Notes under the pieces: model-generated | Databases searched by the model: none | What the model saw: only the letters and a program-made list of their open reading frames with translations | Told to the model about the DNA's origin: nothing | NCBI RefSeq assembly: GCF_000718515.1 | Contig: NZ_JNZS01000041.1 | Coordinates: 1 to 34,485, forward strand | DNA: 34,485 nt | Reading direction: 5' to 3' | From: Micromonospora parva | Lineage (GTDB): Bacteria; Actinomycetota; Actinomycetes; Mycobacteriales; Micromonosporaceae | Translations under genes and position numbers: made by a program | Part shown: positions 32,360 through 34,485 of the stretch, in pieces | Numbering within the stretch: the first letter of the stretch is position 1 | How the letters are laid out: each line of letters begins with the position of its first letter

Positions 32360-33211
32360 TCACCGGAAGTCGTCCGCGTGCTCGGCGGCCCACTGCCGGA
32401 ACGTGCGCCCGGGGCGGCCGGTCACCTGCTCGACGTCCGGGGCGACCCAGGCGTTGCCGTCAACGTACCGGCCCATCTCCAGGAACCACTCGATGACCTC
32501 CGCGGGATAGGTGTCCTTCCAGTAGTCCCGGGCCTGCTCCGGGGTCAGCTCGTCGAACCGCACCGGACGGCCGATCGCCTCGCCGATCATCTGGACCGCG
32601 TCCCGGCGGCGGACCGGCTCCGGCCCGGTCGGCTGGTACACCCGGCCGGCGTGGCCGTCCTCGGTGAGCGCGGCCATGATGACCGCGGCGATGTCCGCCT
32701 CGTGGACCAGGGCGCTGTTCCAGTCACCGAAGGGCGCCCGAACCACCCCCTCGGCCCGGATGGTGTGCGCCCACTCCCTGGTGTTCGCCATGAACTCGCC
32801 GGGAAACACGTGTGTCCACTCCAGACCCGAGGTCTCGACCGCCCGGTGCAGCGGCCGGTGCGGTGCCTCCAGCGGGTCGTCGTCGGCCCGGCTCGGATCG
32901 TTGTGCCCGAGGTGGGTGACCCGACGGACGCCAGCCTTCCGGGCCAGCTCCAGGATCTCCGCGCCGGTGGTCAGCGGCCCGTACCCATCCATCGCGACCA
33001 GGTGCATACGCGTCACGCCGCGCAGCGCCGGTGCCAGCGTGTCGGGCCTGGCGAAGTCGCCGGCCACCACCTCCACCCCGCTGGGCAGCGCGGCGGCCGC
33101 CGGTGACGCCGGGTCGCGGGTCAGTGCGCGTACGTCGTGGCCGGCGGCCACCAGTTGCCGGACCAGGCTGCCTCCGACGGTCCCGGTCGCTCCGCTCACC
33201 AGGATCGGCAT
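32360..33211 (-). CDS. NmrA-like NAD(P)-binding protein (atypical SDR)
   Basis: A 283-aa atypical short-chain dehydrogenase with the dinucleotide motif GATGTVGGSL (7-16) and the NmrA-like pattern RALTRDPASP and VEVVAGDFARPDTLAPAL. No catalytic YxxxK is evident. Some relatives act as NADP(H) redox sensors, others as quinone reductases or isoflavone-reductase-like enzymes; the role here cannot be decided. GAGGAGGA lies five bases before ATG 33211. It is convergent with the AKR gene and closes the accessory redox block. Confidence 0.88.
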   Translation of the reverse strand: MPILVSGATGTVGGSLVRQLVAAGHDVRALTRDPASPAAAALPSGVEVVAGDFARPDTLAPALRGVTRMHLVAMDGYGPLTTGAEILELARKAGVRRVTHLGHNDPSRADDDPLEAPHRPLHRAVETSGLEWTHVFPGEFMANTREWAHTIRAEGVVRAPFGDWNSALVHEADIAAVIMAALTEDGHAGRVYQPTGPEPVRRRDAVQMIGEAIGRPVRFDELTPEQARDYWKDTYPAEVIEWFLEMGRYVDGNAWVAPDVEQVTGRPGRTFRQWAAEHADDFR

Positions 33212-33531
33212 GGTTCCTCCTCAGGGATCGCCCGACGGTGGGCACGGTGAGCCGACCCCGCCTTTCGGGGGTGCTACCGGATGGCTCATGGTCAGCCATA
33301 TCGATGCGGGAAGCAATCGCGAACACCACGTTCACGTTTGCTCTGACCTGCGGAAACGCGGCAATCACCGAATACGCGCGGTAGCCTTTTTCGGCCGCTG
33401 GGAGGCCCGTTGACCTGCGTACTCCGCGCCGTATGGCGGGTCCCGCAAATTTCCTCGCCGGTCCGTCCCACAGCCGGTGACGTCGGCCGCCCCGCGCATC
33501 CGTCGGCGGCGTTCTGGACGAAGATGGGGGT
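33212..33531. other. 320-base gap with candidate promoter of the epimerase gene
   Basis: No convincing gene lies in this gap, which is less GC-rich than its flanks (about 33290-33400). It contains a short hairpin (ATGGCT/AGCCAT, 33281-33299) and a plus-strand promoter candidate, TTGACC (33410-33415) with TATGGC (33432-33437), 16-bp spacing. A second -10-like TAGCCT is at 33382-33387. A third, GAAGAT (33520-33525), ends six bases before the epimerase ATG. Confidence 0.45.
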
Positions 33532-34437
33532 ATGCGGATCCTTCTGGCCGGCGCGTCCGGCTTCCTCGGCACCCGGCTGGCCGACCGGCTCACCGCCGAC
33601 GGGCACCAGATCACCCGGCTGGTCCGTCGGTCGCCGCGCGACTCGCAGCAGCGTCAGTGGGACCCCGCCGCCGGGCAGCTCGACCCGGCAGTCGTCGCCG
33701 AGGCCGACGCGGTCGTCAACCTGGCCGGGGCGGGCGTCGGCGACAAGCGCTGGAACGACGACTACCGCCGGTTGATCCGCACCAGCCGGGTGGACAGCAC
33801 CACCACGCTGGCGACCACCATCGCCGGGCTGCCCACCGCGGACCGGCCCCGGGTGCTGCTCAACTCATCGGCCGTGGGCTGGTACGGCAACACCGGCGAC
33901 CGGGCGGTCGAGGAGGACGCGCCGGCCGGCGAGGGCTTCCTGGCCGACGTCTGCCGGGTGTGGGAGGCCGCGACCCGGCCGGCCGAGGACGCCGGGGTAC
34001 GCGTGGTGCGGCTGCGGACCGGCCTGCCACTGGACCGCGAGGGCGGGCTGCTCAAGCCGCAACTGCTGCCGTTCAAGCTGGGTATCGCCGGCCGGCTGGG
34101 CAGCGGTCGGCAGTGGCTGCCGTGGATCTCGATGGCCGACTGGCTGGACGCGACCCGCTTCCTGCTCGACCACGACGACATCGCCGGCCCGGTGAACGTG
34201 GTGGGGCCGAACCCGGTGACGAACGCCGAGTTCACCCGTGAACTGGCCCGGCAGCTGCACCGCCCGGCGATCATCCCGATCCCCGCGCTGGCGCTCAAGG
34301 TGGTCCTCGGCGGTTTCGCCCACGAGGCCCTCACCAGCACCCGCGTCCTGCCCGGCGTCCTAGCCCGAGCCGCCTACCCCTACCAGCACCCCACGCTCCC
34401 CCAAGCCCTAAAAGCAGCCCTAAACCCCACCCCCTAA
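33532..34437 (+). CDS. TIGR01777-family epimerase (SDR39U1-like)
   Basis: A 301-aa atypical SDR. The N-terminal Rossmann motif AGASGFLGTRL (6-16), VNLAGAGVGDKRWNDDYRR and the C-terminal DUF1731 segment (LGGFAHEALTSTRVLPGVLARAAYPYQHPTLPQAL in part) are diagnostic of TIGR01777. The biochemical role is not established, though the family is linked to cell division or lipid/sugar nucleotide metabolism in some hosts. In M. tuberculosis the ortholog Rv2216 directly follows dlaT and precedes lipB-lipA, so lipB may lie just beyond this window. GGGGG or a -10-like GAAGAT precedes ATG 33532. Confidence 0.92.
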   Translation: MRILLAGASGFLGTRLADRLTADGHQITRLVRRSPRDSQQRQWDPAAGQLDPAVVAEADAVVNLAGAGVGDKRWNDDYRRLIRTSRVDSTTTLATTIAGLPTADRPRVLLNSSAVGWYGNTGDRAVEEDAPAGEGFLADVCRVWEAATRPAEDAGVRVVRLRTGLPLDREGGLLKPQLLPFKLGIAGRLGSGRQWLPWISMADWLDATRFLLDHDDIAGPVNVVGPNPVTNAEFTRELARQLHRPAIIPIPALALKVVLGGFAHEALTSTRVLPGVLARAAYPYQHPTLPQALKAALNPTP

Positions 34438-34464
34438 CCCCCACCCACCCACCCACCCACCACC
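34438..34464. repeat. C-rich tract after the epimerase stop
   Basis: Repeated CCCA units follow the TAA directly and run into a second copy of the palindromic element. The same layout follows the stop at 20880. Confidence 0.75.
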
Positions 34465-34485
34465 ATTGGCGTTGATCAAGAGGTT
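34465..34485. repeat. Second copy of the palindromic element, cut by the window end
   Basis: These 21 bases match 20907-20927 with one mismatch (T to A at 34479). Only the left arm is in the window. Its complementary arm is expected just downstream. Confidence 0.8.

Noticed and set aside
33292..33606. Minus-strand ORF of 104 codons in the gap before the epimerase gene
   Set aside because: It overlaps the epimerase start, has no recognised motif and low-complexity composition, and no ribosome binding site of note.

Overview
This is a very GC-rich window with strong G/C bias at third codon positions, many GTG/TTG starts and frequent start codons placed directly after a -10-like hexamer. All of this points to a high-GC actinomycete. 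Gene content and protein style suggest Micromonosporaceae (Micromonospora/Salinispora type); this is inference, as no 16S or other taxonomic marker is present.

Much of the window is a conserved actinobacterial backbone. From memory of Mycobacterium tuberculosis, the order adoK/cbhK - HesB/ErpA - glycerate kinase - DUF3043 membrane protein - cobT - cobS - gcvT - leucyl aminopeptidase - lipoyl acyltransferase E2 - TIGR01777 epimerase corresponds to Rv2202c-Rv2216. Here the backbone genes lie at 44-2899, 5808-6401, 16787-19514, 20991-23858, 25871-27715 and 33532-34437. Between them are lineage-specific insertions.

Region by region: (1) 1-2899, minus strand: adenosine kinase, ErpA-type Fe-S carrier and glycerate kinase, with a divergent nadA at 2968. 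(2) 4380-7124: MurA-family enolpyruvyl transferase, DUF3043 membrane protein and an XRE-cupin regulator, separated by strong hairpins. (3) 7205-12635: two candidate micro-ORFs chained by GTGA and ATGA overlaps to a giant (about 1,708 aa) protein with a low-complexity Pro-rich region, a TPR-like region and C-terminal WG repeats. (4) 12680-16727: an aldo/keto reductase, a coupled pair of a site-2-protease-like enzyme and a 66-aa protein, and a membrane Ser/Thr kinase with an external Cys-containing domain. (5) 16787-19514: cobalamin nucleotide-loop assembly by a CobU-CobT fusion and CobS, followed by a DUF2314 protein. (6) 20991-27715: gcvT, pepA, a small unknown gene, lpdA and the two-lipoyl-domain E2, i.e. 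lipoyl-dependent central metabolism. (7) 27778-33211: a redox/stress accessory block (SDR, LtrA, hemerythrin, MerR with aldo/keto reductase, NmrA-like) between E2 and the TIGR01777 epimerase, which are adjacent in mycobacteria.

The observations most worth following are these: a repeated palindromic element of the ATTGGCGTTGATCA type lying just past C-rich tracts that follow stop codons (complete at 20907-20975, cut by the window end at 34465-34485, with a possible third C-rich tract at 1-43); the coupled micro-ORFs leading into the giant WG-repeat protein; a CobT domain whose usual signature motifs are eroded while its LGEG motif is kept; and a MerR-type promoter with a perfect 20-bp palindrome in a 19-bp spacer. 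No tRNA, rRNA, CRISPR array, insertion sequence or phage gene was recognised.
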